From: Phycisphaerales bacterium
GTDB taxonomy: Bacteria; Planctomycetota; Phycisphaerae; Phycisphaerales; UBA1924
Direction: 5' to 3'
Assembly: GCA_019750095.1 (NCBI GenBank)
Contig: JAIEOW010000119.1
Span: 1-45,452, forward strand
Length of the DNA: 45,452 bases
Shown: positions 16,533 to 25,528 of the stretch, piece after piece
Layout: each line of letters starts with the position of its first letter
Position numbering within the stretch: position 1 is the first letter of the stretch
Program-made: the position numbers and the translations under genes
The notes under the pieces: generated by a model
What the model was told of the DNA's origin: nothing
Databases searched by the model: none
Seen by the model: the letters and a program-made list of their open reading frames with translations, nothing else

Positions 16533-18086
16533 TCACGGCGTCGGATCCGGTGTGCCGCCCTCAGGAATCTTGAACATTCCGGGCTTCTCCGCCAGCGCCG
16601 GCTGCTGCTCAGTCACCGTCCACAGGTCGGGCAATGGCTCCAGCCCAACGCTTGCGCGCAAGCCGTTCTGCAGTTCCAGTTCGCCCCTGCGCTCCGACTT
16701 CGGAACGAGCGTCGTCGTGCCATCGGCCAAGCCCACGAAATAGAACTTCTGCCAGCTTCCTAACTGATCGTCCGTAAAGACCACCCACAGCTTCCCCGCC
16801 GGATCGCCCGCGGGAATCACCGTCGGATCGAAACCGCAATATGTGAACACCGTATCACCGAGGCGATACGCCACCACGTTCGGCCCGAGGCCGTTCGCCG
16901 CTTCCTTGACATATCCCGCCTGCAAGTCTGTCGGCGCGAGCTCGAAGCGGTTCAGCGTGATACTGCCCAGCGGCGTCGTCATGCTCCGTGTCATGTACGA
17001 CGGCGCGGACGCACTCGACGCGTCGTACAAGTCGACGACCGCGATGTCACCGGTTCGGATCAACTCCGCGACGTGCGTTGGCGGTGTCGCGGTCGTTAGC
17101 GCAGTCGTGATCGTTTGCGTCCGCGTCGTGGACATGGCACCCGCGACACCACCTCCGGTCATCGAGTTGATGCTCGCAAATGCGCCGAAGATCAGTACGG
17201 CATACAGCGTGATCACGCCCGCCACCATGAGCATCGGAATCGTGAGCACCGCGGCGGTGGCTCGGCCGCCGTGGACTTTCTGGGCTTCCTTGACCGCGAT
17301 GCACCCGCTTACGAGCCACCAGATCCAGCCGAAGTAGCCGCCCATGCATGGCACGGCACTGACGATGTTCGCACCCGACGCGTAGCAGAGGGCTTGGAAA
17401 GTGCGTCCGATGCCGTGGGCGCAGCCGCCGGTGATCTTCAGCAAGCCGTGGGCGCAGAGCGTGGTGAGCAGGAGCATGATGATCCACGCGACCAGCGCAA
17501 TGCCGCCCATGCCGGCCATCACGCCGATCATGGCCCCCATCGCGGCACCCGCACCCGGCCCGGCACCCCCGCCGCGCCCGCCGCCGCCTGCGAACGCGCC
17601 CATGAGCCCGAATAAGACCGCGCCAGGAATGACCAGCACGAACGCGGTGAAGAAGAACGTGATGAGCGCGAAGATGAACGCGGCACCGCTGGAGCTTTCC
17701 GCCGGTGTCAGTCGGAGGAGGCGCCCCGGGGTGATGAGGGCTTGGCCGACGGTGGCGAAGAACGCCGACCAGAAGCCGCGGCGGATGCCGCGAAGGAGCC
17801 AGGGGTTGTTGCCGACTTCGGTCTGTTGTTCGGTGACGCCGAGCGCGGGGAGCAGGACCATCTCATCCATGGAGATGTGCTTCGCGCATTTGACACAGTT
17901 GAAGGCGGGCGGCACGAGGTGGCCGCGTTCGCCGGTGCCGTAGTACTCCTGTGCGCAGTGCGGGCAGCAGAAGCGAACGGAGTTGATGTTGAACTCGTGG
18001 TCGCTGGGCTTGAACGCCGCGCCGCACTCGGGGCATTCGCGGTCTTTGATCTGCCAGAGGGGATAGTCGCAGGACTTGCAGCGCAT
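16533..18086 (-). CDS. Yip1-like multi-pass membrane protein with N-terminal zinc ribbons
   Basis: 517 residues from ATG 18086; 138 extra codons in the open frame upstream belong to another gene's shadow. The N-terminus has four Cys pairs, CKSC (3-6), CPEC (18-21), CCPHC (40-44) and CVKC (64-67), forming two zinc ribbons. Membrane helices follow at about 136-165, 180-212, 240-262 and 278-305, with a Gly-rich loop (167-185). This resembles Yip1-domain proteins of unknown function that are common in planctomycetes. Residues 310-517 are a soluble domain without a family I recognise, possibly an oxidoreductase-like or substrate-binding domain outside the membrane. The 212-residue membrane gene begins 17 bases upstream; probably one operon with scpA. 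Confidence 0.78.
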   Translation of the reverse strand: MRCKSCDYPLWQIKDRECPECGAAFKPSDHEFNINSVRFCCPHCAQEYYGTGERGHLVPPAFNCVKCAKHISMDEMVLLPALGVTEQQTEVGNNPWLLRGIRRGFWSAFFATVGQALITPGRLLRLTPAESSSGAAFIFALITFFFTAFVLVIPGAVLFGLMGAFAGGGGRGGGAGPGAGAAMGAMIGVMAGMGGIALVAWIIMLLLTTLCAHGLLKITGGCAHGIGRTFQALCYASGANIVSAVPCMGGYFGWIWWLVSGCIAVKEAQKVHGGRATAAVLTIPMLMVAGVITLYAVLIFGAFASINSMTGGGVAGAMSTTRTQTITTALTTATPPTHVAELIRTGDIAVVDLYDASSASAPSYMTRSMTTPLGSITLNRFELAPTDLQAGYVKEAANGLGPNVVAYRLGDTVFTYCGFDPTVIPAGDPAGKLWVVFTDDQLGSWQKFYFVGLADGTTTLVPKSERRGELELQNGLRASVGLEPLPDLWTVTEQQPALAEKPGMFKIPEGGTPDPTP

Positions 18087-18103
18087 GGGCGGAGTGTACC
18101 GAA

Positions 18104-18742
18104 TCAGGGTCGGGCGATGCCAACGTGGTTGCGACGCCAGCGGTCGATCTCGGCACGCACTGGCTGGCGGCGGAACCAGATGAGGAGAACGAACGGAAAC
18201 GCCATGGCCCAGAGCAGGCTCAAGAGAATGCCGAAAATGCTTATCGCCGTCATCGCGTTCGCGGAGATGGGCATCGGAGCACCGCCGGTGGGCGTGCCGG
18301 CGATGGCCTGCGCCTGCTCGAGTTGCATGAACGTGGCGATGACGCCGCTTCCGAGTGCGAAGATGATCTTCAGGACGGCCCAGACGGACAGCACGCGGAT
18401 GCTTGTGGGGTTCCGCCGCAACAGCAAGATGGCACCGACGAGCAGGACGATCGCGATGAGTCCGCCGACGATCCCGGTGGCCATGGAGACGTACATCCAC
18501 TTGCGAGCGACCGCGAAGGCGGGCTGATCGCCGGCGATGCTGGAGGCGAAGCTCATGATGAGCGGCTGGAGCGCGGTCGAGGCGCCGATAAACACACCGC
18601 CAACGCTGAAAACCAAGGAAAGAACGCCGAGGACTGTTGGCCAGGCGGCGGGTGGTCTGACTCGGACAATCTCACCGGCCAGCGTTGGCGGCGCGACCGG
18701 AACATCGGCTGGGGAGTCTTGTGGGATTTGCTGGTCGGACAT
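18104..18742 (-). CDS. Hypothetical integral membrane protein
   Basis: 212 residues, start ATG 18742. A proline-rich cytoplasmic N-terminus (1-34) is followed by four clear membrane helices at about 35-56, 85-108, 117-140 and 163-188. The last is followed by a basic tail (WFRRQPVRAEIDRWRRN). The helices look like a DUF4064- or DUF4190-type small membrane protein, but I cannot name it. It lies 40 bases after scpA and 17 before the Yip1-like gene, all on the minus strand. Confidence 0.72.
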   Translation of the reverse strand: MSDQQIPQDSPADVPVAPPTLAGEIVRVRPPAAWPTVLGVLSLVFSVGGVFIGASTALQPLIMSFASSIAGDQPAFAVARKWMYVSMATGIVGGLIAIVLLVGAILLLRRNPTSIRVLSVWAVLKIIFALGSGVIATFMQLEQAQAIAGTPTGGAPMPISANAMTAISIFGILLSLLWAMAFPFVLLIWFRRQPVRAEIDRWRRNHVGIARP

Positions 18743-18782
18743 CGCGATCTCTTCACGTTGTGGATGCGTCCGATGCGGGCAG

Positions 18783-19715
18783 TCAGTGCGTCGAAACGTC
18801 TGCGGCGGAGATCGCCGACGCGTCGGCGGGGGCTGGTGCGTGGTCGCTCAGGCGGAGGAGGATTTTTCGTCCCGAACGGTCGTCGTCTTCCTGGCGGACG
18901 AGGACGCGTTGTTGTTTGACGAGTTCGAGGATGGCGAGGAAGAGGCCGATGGCTTCGGAGCGCGAGCGGCCGTCGAAGACTTTGACGAACTCCATCTCGC
19001 CGGCGGCGGTGCCGGGGTCGAGGCCGGAGGCAAGGGCGTCGGTGCGGAGTCGGGAGAGGCGATCGACGATGTCCTCGGCGTGGAGTTCGACGGGGGTGTC
19101 GTCCATGACGACGCGGTGCTCGCCGACGCGGGAGAGATCGACGGTCTCGATGACGCGGGCGAAGGCCTCGACGAGGTCGATGAGTTCGATGTCGTCGAGA
19201 TCGACCTTGACGGCGATGTCGGGATCGATCGCCGCGAGGGCATCGGCGGCCTGCTCGGCCCGCGGCGCGAGCGCACGGCCGGCGGGGAACATGTCTTCCC
19301 AGCGGCGCTTGGATTGGTCAAGCGCCATGCTGGCGTCGCGGAAGCGCTTGTATTCGAGGAGCTGCTTGATGAGTTCGGCGCGTGGGTCGGCTGGGGCTTT
19401 GGCGGACGTGGCGTCGGGATCACTTTCGGAGTCGGTCGATGCGGCGGTGCTGGCGGCTGGGGGCGTCAGCATCCGCGACTTGATTTCCATGAGCGTCGCG
19501 GCCATGACGAGAAACTCGCCGGCGCGTTCGATGTCGATGCGGCCGGTGGCGGCGGGGTCGCTGGTGAGCTGCCCGATGTACTTCAGGTACTGCTCGGTCA
19601 CCTGGGCGATGGGGATGTCGGTGACCTCGACCTCGGCGCGGCGGATGAGGAAGAGGAGGAGATCGAGGGGGCCTTCAAAGGCGTCCAAGCGCACGGTGTA
19701 TTCGGCGACGGGCAT
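18783..19715 (-). CDS. scpA: Segregation and condensation protein A
   Basis: 310-residue kleisin subunit of the SMC-ScpAB condensin, which compacts and segregates the chromosome. The N-terminal signature YTVRLDAFEGPLDLLLFLIR (5-24) and the helix with VTEQYLKYI bind the SMC neck; EFLVMAATLMEIKSRMLTPP (about 67-86) is also typical. A variable acidic stretch (87-112) follows, then the LLEYKRFRDAS helix. The C-terminal winged helix ends with AIGLFLAILELVKQQRVLVRQ (given in part) and binds the SMC head. Start ATG 19715 has AGGAG six bases upstream. No scpB lies next to it in this window. Confidence 0.95.
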   Translation of the reverse strand: MPVAEYTVRLDAFEGPLDLLLFLIRRAEVEVTDIPIAQVTEQYLKYIGQLTSDPAATGRIDIERAGEFLVMAATLMEIKSRMLTPPAASTAASTDSESDPDATSAKAPADPRAELIKQLLEYKRFRDASMALDQSKRRWEDMFPAGRALAPRAEQAADALAAIDPDIAVKVDLDDIELIDLVEAFARVIETVDLSRVGEHRVVMDDTPVELHAEDIVDRLSRLRTDALASGLDPGTAAGEMEFVKVFDGRSRSEAIGLFLAILELVKQQRVLVRQEDDDRSGRKILLRLSDHAPAPADASAISAADVSTH

Positions 19716-20012
19716 CCCTGCTCCTTGGGGAGGGCACGCGAGTGGATTCGCGGGCGGTGGCGGACTGGGGAGCGTATTCTTGCGGCGGAATCTCGGAGCG
19801 GGGGTTTTGAGGTTTGTATCGGGGTGTTTGGGGAAACTCCTTCGCCCCTGCCGGGGCGAGTGGAGCGGAGAGACGTTTTCCCACGGGTTGCGCTGCGCTT
19901 CACCCGTGGCTACATTCCGGCGGCCCTCCGGGCCTCAGAACGGATGATGCGATTGATGAGTAGCCGACCCAGAGAGACGATCGAAACCACTGAGCGTGGT
20001 CAGGAGATGGCG
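19716..20012. other. scpA-kdsD divergent intergenic region
   Basis: It carries the 99-bp repeat copy A (19838-19936) and must contain promoters for both directions. The kdsD frame is open well upstream of the chosen start, but those residues are repeat-encoded and unlike the family. Confidence 0.55.
19838..19936 (+). repeat. 99-bp 'TCCTTCGCCCC' repeat, copy A, upstream of kdsD
   Basis: It starts TCCTTCGCCCCTGCCGGGGC and contains CCACGGGT-TGCGCTGCGCTTC-ACCCGTGG and GGCGGCCCTCCGGGCC hairpins. Copy B (21192-21290) has the same length and orientation, with most differences in the 25 bases after the first hairpin. Confidence 0.88.
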
Positions 20013-21032
20013 ATGTCACCGGGCGTCACGGCTGATGAGCGGGCGTTTGCGGTGAAGTTGCTGGAAGCCGAGGCGGCGTGCGTGAAGGCGCTGGCGGTGA
20101 ATCTCGGGGCGGAGTTTCATGCGGCGGTGGATCTGATCGTGAAGTGTGCCGACGCGGGGGGGACGGTGCTGGTGTCGGGGCTTGGCAAGTCGGGGAAGAT
20201 CGGGGAGAAGATCGCGGCGACCTTGAGTTCGCTGGGGATCGCGTCGCACTTTGTGCATCCGGCCGAGGCGGCGCACGGGGACTTGGGACGGTTTCGGGCA
20301 GCGGACATCTGCATCGCGCTGTCGTATTCGGGGGAGACGGATGAGGTGGTGAATCTTGCGGCGATCCTGCGGCAGGATCAGGTGCCGGTGATCTCGATCA
20401 CGCGGGGAACAACGGGTGCGGGAACTCGCGCTTCGCTGGAGCGTGTCGCGGCGGTGGCGCTGGCGATCGGGGCGTGTGATGATCCTGAGTTGTCGCCGGC
20501 ACCGACGTGCTCGACGACGGCGACGCTTGCGCTGGGCGATGCGCTTGCGCTCTGCGCGGCGCGGCGGCGGAACTTTACGGATGCGGACTTTGCGAAGCGG
20601 CATCCGGGTGGGTCGCTGGGCGGGTTGATGCGGCCGGTGGTGGAGGCGCTGCGGTTTGTGGTGGGATCAACGCTGAAGACGGTGCCGGATGATGTGTCGG
20701 TGGCCGAGGCGTGCAGATTGTCGGAGACGGCGGAGCGGCGGCCGGGGGCGATCCTGCTGGTGGACCCGCGCGGGGTGCTGACGGGGCTGTTTACCGATGG
20801 GGACTTGCGGCGACTGGTGGAGCGGGATCGGACGGCACTCGATCGGCCGATTCGTGATGTGATGACGCGGAACCCGGGGACGCTGTCGGATGCTTCGCTG
20901 GTGAGAGACGCGGTGGCGATGGTGCGGGAGCATCGAAGGGATGAGATTCCGGTGGTGGATGCGGAGGGGAGGCCGGTGGGGCTGCTGGATGTGCAGGACT
21001 TGATTGCGCAGAAGTTGATACGGGAGGGGTGA
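20013..21032 (+). CDS. kdsD: D-arabinose 5-phosphate isomerase (KdsD/KpsF type)
   Basis: 339 residues. It interconverts D-ribulose 5-phosphate and D-arabinose 5-phosphate, the first step of Kdo synthesis for LPS. An SIS domain (about 40-180) has VLVSGLGKSGKIGEKIAATLSS in part, HFVHPAEAAHGDLG, ALSYSGETDEVV, and APTCSTTATLALGDALA, where the first Thr/Ser cluster binds phosphate. FAKRHPGGSLG follows, then two CBS domains (about 212-335; IFTDGDLRR-like LFTDGDLRRLVER; IPVVDAEGRPVGLLDVQDL). Length and order match KdsD. I chose ATG 20013 because AGGAG lies six bases upstream; ATG 20007 and 19944/19947/19956 are in frame. kdsC lies downstream after a repeat-filled 400-base gap. Confidence 0.94.
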   Translation: MSPGVTADERAFAVKLLEAEAACVKALAVNLGAEFHAAVDLIVKCADAGGTVLVSGLGKSGKIGEKIAATLSSLGIASHFVHPAEAAHGDLGRFRAADICIALSYSGETDEVVNLAAILRQDQVPVISITRGTTGAGTRASLERVAAVALAIGACDDPELSPAPTCSTTATLALGDALALCAARRRNFTDADFAKRHPGGSLGGLMRPVVEALRFVVGSTLKTVPDDVSVAEACRLSETAERRPGAILLVDPRGVLTGLFTDGDLRRLVERDRTALDRPIRDVMTRNPGTLSDASLVRDAVAMVREHRRDEIPVVDAEGRPVGLLDVQDLIAQKLIREG

Positions 21033-21044
21033 GGGGGATTGAAA

Positions 21045-21072
21045 CACGGAGGGCCGCGGAGGGCCACGGAGA
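21045..21072 (+). repeat. 28-bp 'CACGGAGGGCC' repeat, left arm
   Basis: Built of a ~10-bp period (CACGGAGGGC, CGCGGAGGGC, CACGGAGA). The reverse complement of 21379-21406 matches at 25 of 28 positions. Confidence 0.82.
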
Positions 21073-21191
21073 TCAAGGCAGGAGTTTTTTTGAGTTGGGG
21101 CGAGGGGTTGGATGTTGAGGGAATGGGTTGCGGATCGGCGTGTTGGGTTGGGAACGTGGGGTTGGTTTTTGGGGGGAGGGTTTGTGGTCCG

Positions 21192-21290
21192 TCCTTCGCC
21201 CCTGCCGGGGCGAGTTGAGTCGGAGGACGGTTTTCCACGGGTTGCGCTGCGCTTCACCCGTGGCTACATTCCGGCGGCCCTTCGGGCCTG
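21192..21290 (+). repeat. 99-bp 'TCCTTCGCCCC' repeat, copy B, between kdsD and kdsC
   Basis: Same orientation and length as copy A (19838-19936). The CCACGGGT...ACCCGTGG hairpin and CTACATTCCGGCGGCCC are identical; the terminal hairpin reads GGCCCTTCGGGCC. Confidence 0.88.
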
Positions 21291-21378
21291 GAAAGAAACG
21301 CTTGGCACTTCTCTTCGTCTTGGACTTCTGGTCTTGTTGATCTTGTCTTTGTCTGATCACACTTCTGTGTTTTGACTT

Positions 21379-21406
21379 TCTCCGTGGCTCTCCGTGGCCC
21401 TCCATG
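21379..21406 (-). repeat. 28-bp 'CACGGAGGGCC' repeat, right arm
   Basis: Inverted partner of 21045-21072 (three mismatches), 25 bases before the kdsC start codon. Confidence 0.82.
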
Positions 21407-21431
21407 TTGAACATCTGAACGCAGAAATCCC

Positions 21432-22049
21432 ATGAACTTGATCCCCCCACTGCAGCTTCAACCCGGCGGCGACCCTTCAAAGATGGCGAACGCTTCGAGG
21501 GTTCGGTTGATCGTGCTGGATGTCGATGGTGTGATGACCGATGGGTCGATCATGCTGGATGATCAGGGGGTGGAGACCAAACGGTTCAATGTGCGGGATG
21601 GGCAGGGGATCACGGCGTGGATCAGGTTGGGGCATGAGGTGGCGATCATCACCAAGCGGGGCGGGCCGGCGCTGATGCATCGATGCCGCGAGCTTGGCAT
21701 TTCGCGCGTGGTGCAGGGTTGGGGGCAGAAGGCGGGGCCGGGGTCGACGGTGGGGCCGATGAACAAGGCAGCGGCGCTGCGGCAACTGAGCGAGGAGACG
21801 AAGGTCTTGCTGGAAGAGATCGCGTATGTTGGCGACGATTGGCCGGATATCGCGGCGATGCGTGTGTGCGGGCTGCCGATCGCGGTGGCGGATGCGGATC
21901 GGCATGTGAAGCAGGCGGCGGCGGTGGTGACGCACGCGGCGGGTGGGCGCGGCGCGGTGCGCGAGGCGATTGAGTTTGTGCTGCAGGCGCGGGGGGAACT
22001 GGGAATGGCACTCGAGCTCGTTGATTCGAAATCATCGGGCAAGAGCTGA
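21432..22049 (+). CDS. kdsC: 3-deoxy-D-manno-octulosonate 8-phosphate phosphatase (KdsC family, HAD)
   Basis: 205-residue HAD-superfamily phosphatase, releasing phosphate from Kdo-8-phosphate in LPS synthesis. Motif I LDVDGVMTDGS has the nucleophile Asp30 and Asp32. RFNVRDGQGITAW, the KdsC-type substrate loop, follows at 51-63. Motif II is IITKRGG (usual ITGR). The motif III region has RCRELGISRVVQG and K100, and motif IV is GDDWPD (134-139). It ends with the typical HAAGGRGAVREAIEFVLQ. No Shine-Dalgarno favours ATG 21432 over the in-frame ATG at 21483, which would start MANASRVRLIVLD, nearer the family length. Pairing with kdsD supports the role. Confidence 0.9.
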   Translation: MNLIPPLQLQPGGDPSKMANASRVRLIVLDVDGVMTDGSIMLDDQGVETKRFNVRDGQGITAWIRLGHEVAIITKRGGPALMHRCRELGISRVVQGWGQKAGPGSTVGPMNKAAALRQLSEETKVLLEEIAYVGDDWPDIAAMRVCGLPIAVADADRHVKQAAAVVTHAAGGRGAVREAIEFVLQARGELGMALELVDSKSSGKS

Positions 22050-22071
22050 GAGACGCCCGACTGAGCGTCTC
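22050..22071. terminator. Weak hairpin between convergent kdsC and dockerin gene
   Basis: Perfect 7-bp stem GAGACGC / GCGTCTC with an eight-base loop, starting right at the kdsC stop. Only a mixed CT stretch follows (CTGGGACTTCTCTATT), so termination may be inefficient. Confidence 0.45.
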
Positions 22072-22087
22072 CCTGGGACTTCTCTAT

Positions 22088-23794
22088 TCAGCAGCCGAGG
22101 AACCAGGCGTTGAGGAAGGCGAAGATGTCCTGGAACTGGATGGTGGAGTCCATATCAAAGTCCGCAAAGGGACTGCCGTCGAACCACAGATTGAGAAACT
22201 GGAAGAGGTCGGTGAAGTCGGGTGCTCCGGAGCAGTTGATATCGACGGGGCAGACCTGTCCGCTGAAGATCGCGGAGGTGGAGAACGCGGAGAGGCAGAG
22301 GGTTGTGACGACGCAGCGGACGTGGAGCGTGGCCGAGTTCGGGGAGACTGAGGAGATCATGACGCTGGGCTGGGTTGAGCCGACGGCGGAGAAGAATGCG
22401 CAGGGGCCATTCTGAACACCATCGGAGATGGGGGACCAGGGGCCGGCCGGATTGCAGGCGTACTGCCATTGATAAGAAATCGCCGCACTGGCGGGATGCG
22501 GAGCGGTTGCGGTTGCGGCAACAGAGAGCACCAGCGGCAAGAGCGTGCAGGCCATTCCTGAAGAGGGTTGCTGGGTGATCTGGAGCGTGCTGCCTGAGCC
22601 GCTGGTGCAGTCGAGGGGTCTGACGGCGAGGGCGGTGAAGAAAGGATCTTGGAAGTTTGGGCCGAGTCGCGGCTGAAGATCGGCGATGGCCGTGAGCTTT
22701 TTGCTGTCGATATCGATGGACCAGACTTTGTTTGGGCCGAAAGTGGAGCAGAAGGCGAGGGTTCGGCTTGATCGCGGCTGAAGCGCGGTTGGCGAGGTGG
22801 GAAATGCGGAATCGGAGCCCGGGCCGGGCGGGACAGAGACGGTGCTGCCAGCCAAGATTGCGGAGCCGACCAGAAGGGTGCGATCTCCGGTGGTGAGATC
22901 GACCTCGATGATGCCGCCTTTGTATCCGTTGAGCCCAAATGAAGAGCCGGCGACAAAGAGGCGTCCGCCGAGAAACGCGACTCCACGAAGACCTTCGACA
23001 AAGGTCGGACCAGAGCCGACTTGAGGAACGAGTGCGGGCGGCTGGATGATGCCGTTGACGCGCTTGCGTCTTGGGGTGGGGCCATCGCTGAGCGAAGAGA
23101 GGACGGTTCGTTCGCCGGTTGCGGCGTTGATCCGAAAGAGGAGTGCGCCAGAGAGACTTGACGCGCTGATTGGACCAACTTCGACGACGGCGAAAGTGGA
23201 GCTATCGAGTTTGGCGATGGCGCGAGGGCGATGCATGATGACGCCGTCGCCGACGGTAGAGCTTGTGACGACGGTGGCGGCGTTGGTTGCCAGATCGAGG
23301 CGCAGGATCTTTGGGTCGTCTTGATGCTGGACAAGCCCGCCGACGAAGTCATCGGCGACGACGAGCACGCTGCTGGGATCCCAGAGGATCATGTCGCTGG
23401 TGGATGCCCAAAGCGGTTGATCTGTTCCTGGGATGATCGAGCGATCGCCCGTCGCGGGATTGACTGTGTAGACACCAAAGGTGCTCCACTCGCCCGCACG
23501 CGCGAGGATGCGTCCGTCGGGGAGAGCCAGAAGGGAGAGGTGTCCGTTGGGGCAACTGAACTGCGGACCGGTACCTCGGATCTGCGCGTTCAGGAGGTCC
23601 AGGCCGGAGAGCAGGTCGTGAGGAAGCGGGTTGTTTGAGGAAGGCAGGTAGATGGAGCCGAAGCCGCGCGAGCCGACGAGCAGGTCTCCGGGGGCCTGAG
23701 CTCGCAGAGAGGCGGTTAGAGCCAGGACGATTATGCAGGAGCATCCCAGCGGCGATGGTGACGGACCGGTGAGGCGCGTTCTGATGCGGTGCAT
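22088..23794 (-). CDS. Secreted beta-propeller-like protein with GC-type dockerin
   Basis: 568 residues from ATG 23794. A signal peptide (about 1-34, CIIVLALTASLRAQA) is followed by repeats of short strands with the pattern 'Thr-Gly-Asp-Arg' (PATGDRSI, ATGERTVL, TTGDRTLL) across about 45-405, which suggests a beta-propeller. An Ig-like segment with SYQWQYACN lies near 410-510. The C-terminus (515-568) is a dockerin-like domain of two helices with Ca-loop remnants: CPVDINCSGAPDFTDLFQFL and the second TIQFQDIFAFLNAWFLGC, ending exactly in Gly-Cys. First loop residues are less canonical than in its neighbours. It is probably exported and anchored at the cell surface. GTG 23806 is an alternative start. 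It is one of three such genes in a row on this strand. Confidence 0.8.
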   Translation of the reverse strand: MHRIRTRLTGPSPSPLGCSCIIVLALTASLRAQAPGDLLVGSRGFGSIYLPSSNNPLPHDLLSGLDLLNAQIRGTGPQFSCPNGHLSLLALPDGRILARAGEWSTFGVYTVNPATGDRSIIPGTDQPLWASTSDMILWDPSSVLVVADDFVGGLVQHQDDPKILRLDLATNAATVVTSSTVGDGVIMHRPRAIAKLDSSTFAVVEVGPISASSLSGALLFRINAATGERTVLSSLSDGPTPRRKRVNGIIQPPALVPQVGSGPTFVEGLRGVAFLGGRLFVAGSSFGLNGYKGGIIEVDLTTGDRTLLVGSAILAGSTVSVPPGPGSDSAFPTSPTALQPRSSRTLAFCSTFGPNKVWSIDIDSKKLTAIADLQPRLGPNFQDPFFTALAVRPLDCTSGSGSTLQITQQPSSGMACTLLPLVLSVAATATAPHPASAAISYQWQYACNPAGPWSPISDGVQNGPCAFFSAVGSTQPSVMISSVSPNSATLHVRCVVTTLCLSAFSTSAIFSGQVCPVDINCSGAPDFTDLFQFLNLWFDGSPFADFDMDSTIQFQDIFAFLNAWFLGC

Positions 23795-23860
23795 GAGGGT
23801 GCCCACGAGAGGGGAAACAAAGCCAAAGATTGAGTGATCGGCGAGCGCGAGTTCTTGGGA

Positions 23861-25528
23861 TCAGCAGCCGTTGAACCAGGCGTTGAGGAAGGCGAAGATG
23901 TCGTTGACATCGAGCGGGCCGCCGTCGAAGTTGGCGGCGGGGTCGCTGGCGAACCAGGCGTTGAGGAAGCTGAAGATGTCGGCGACTTCGAGGTCTGCGG
24001 AGCAGTTGAAGTCGGCGGGGCAGGTGCCGAGGGTGCCGTCGAAATCGATGAACTGGGCGAGGGCGTCGAATGCGGATGCGCCATCTTGCCAGACGCAGAC
24101 GACGGCTTCGCGATTGGCGGGCTGAGCCGCGCTCATGCGGCCTTTGGTGGTGGCGTTGCTGGAGGCGACGAGAATGGTGGGAGTCCAGACGGGCGTGCCA
24201 GTGGAGTCGAGGCGTGTGGATTGGATCTGGTGTGGAGAGCTTGCACCCTGGAACTGGATCCAGGAGATGACGGCGTCGCCGGAGAGGGTTCGACGGACGT
24301 CGATGAAGCTGGATTGGAAGCTTGTCGCGGAGATGGGGATGATGTCGACGCCTGCGCCGCCACCCCAGGCGAGGGTGCCGGTGAGGGTCATTGGATCAAA
24401 GTTGACGCGCTGTGCGGCGAGGCCGAACTGGGTTTGGTTGGGGATGCTGCGTTGATAGGCGATGACGTAACTCTCGGAGGGTGGGTCATAGGCGACGCTG
24501 GCGGAGAGGCGGCTTTCGGTGGCGGCGGGGACGGTGGAGAGCGGGAGGCCGCCAGTGGGGAAGCGTGGAACGCCTGCGCTTGAGTAGTGCTGGAGATATG
24601 CAAGTCGGTCGGTGCCGTTCTCGTACCAGGCGATGATGGCGCCGCCGGCGGGATCGGGCTGCATGGCGGGGAAGTAAGCGGGTGTCATGCCACGGGTGGG
24701 CGCGACACCGGTGGTGGTGAAGACATCGAGTGGGACGCCGCCGTTCCAGAGGCCGGCGTTGGTGGAGCTGTACTTCTGGATTTTCAGGCCGCGGCGAGAG
24801 GTGTTGGGGTTGGTGCCTTCGGCGCGAACCCAGAGGGCGATGACATCGCCGCCGGGGCCGGAGGGGAGCATGTCGCTGATGGTCTGGTTGCGCGTGGTTT
24901 CGACGAAGGACCATGCGCCGCCGGGGGGGATGGTGCCGTCGGGGTTGAAACGCTGGAAGAGGATCTGGTTGACGGCGGAGGCACCGGTGACGTTTTGAGA
25001 AGCGGCGACGACGATGGTGCCATCGCCTGCGATCGCGAGTTTGGGGCCGAGGAGGTTTGCGGTGCCGGGCATGAGGACGCCGTTGGCACCCCAGGGTGTT
25101 GAGCCATCGGCGAGGATTTTCTGGAGGAAGATGCCGTTGTTGTCGAAGGCGATGATGCAGTTGCCATCGGCGTCGACGCGCATGTCGTAGGAGAAGATGG
25201 TGCCGCTGGTACGGCTGGGTCCAGCGACGATTCCGGGGCTTGGGAAGACGGTCTGGCCGCAGGCGGTGAGGCGCTGGACGGTGGGTTTCGCGCTTGCGCC
25301 GGATGAGCTATCAAAGTAGCTGACCCAGATGCCGCCATCGGAGCGAGCGCGGGTGATGGTGGAGGCCTGGTCGTTCGCGGCGGCGGCGACGGTGGTGTTG
25401 ACGGCTGGGTTCGAGGACCACTGGGCGTGGGCGGCGGAGGAGATGAGGCCGAGGGCGAGTGTGGTGGCCATGGTGGAGGAGGCCAACACGGACCCGGCGA
25501 AACGCAGAGTGGAGCGGCGGATTGACAT
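23861..25528 (-). CDS. Secreted repeat protein with GC-type dockerin
   Basis: 555 residues. ATG 25528 (MSIRRSTLRFAG) has AAGGGAT about ten bases upstream. The signal peptide ends near AAHA-Q36. The body carries repeats of the form 'GGAIIAWYENGTDRLAYLQHY', here cut short, alternating with YIAYQRS..., ISWIQFQG and VCVWQDG. This is a common seven-bladed propeller-like pattern of extracellular bacterial proteins, with no catalytic family recognised. C-terminal dockerin (503-555): CPADFNCSADLEVADIFSFL and LDVNDIFAFLNAWFNGC, both with Asp/Asn-rich calcium-loop-like segments. Its upstream region holds a paired palindromic repeat. Confidence 0.8.
   Translation of the reverse strand: MSIRRSTLRFAGSVLASSTMATTLALGLISSAAHAQWSSNPAVNTTVAAAANDQASTITRARSDGGIWVSYFDSSSGASAKPTVQRLTACGQTVFPSPGIVAGPSRTSGTIFSYDMRVDADGNCIIAFDNNGIFLQKILADGSTPWGANGVLMPGTANLLGPKLAIAGDGTIVVAASQNVTGASAVNQILFQRFNPDGTIPPGGAWSFVETTRNQTISDMLPSGPGGDVIALWVRAEGTNPNTSRRGLKIQKYSSTNAGLWNGGVPLDVFTTTGVAPTRGMTPAYFPAMQPDPAGGAIIAWYENGTDRLAYLQHYSSAGVPRFPTGGLPLSTVPAATESRLSASVAYDPPSESYVIAYQRSIPNQTQFGLAAQRVNFDPMTLTGTLAWGGGAGVDIIPISATSFQSSFIDVRRTLSGDAVISWIQFQGASSPHQIQSTRLDSTGTPVWTPTILVASSNATTKGRMSAAQPANREAVVCVWQDGASAFDALAQFIDFDGTLGTCPADFNCSADLEVADIFSFLNAWFASDPAANFDGGPLDVNDIFAFLNAWFNGC

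Larger units (their letters stand above)
21033..21431. other. kdsD-kdsC intergenic region, made mostly of repeats
   Basis: It has no gene. From left to right it holds a 28-bp 'CACGGAGGGCC' repeat (21045-21072), the 99-bp repeat copy B (21192-21290) and the inverted partner of the 28-mer (21379-21406). The flanking inverted pair around a second repeat looks like a nested insertion or a mobile cassette remnant. Confidence 0.7.

Noticed and set aside
18537-20012. Long N-terminal extension of KdsD
   Set aside because: It is antisense to scpA and passes through the 99-bp repeat; family length fits the start at 20013.
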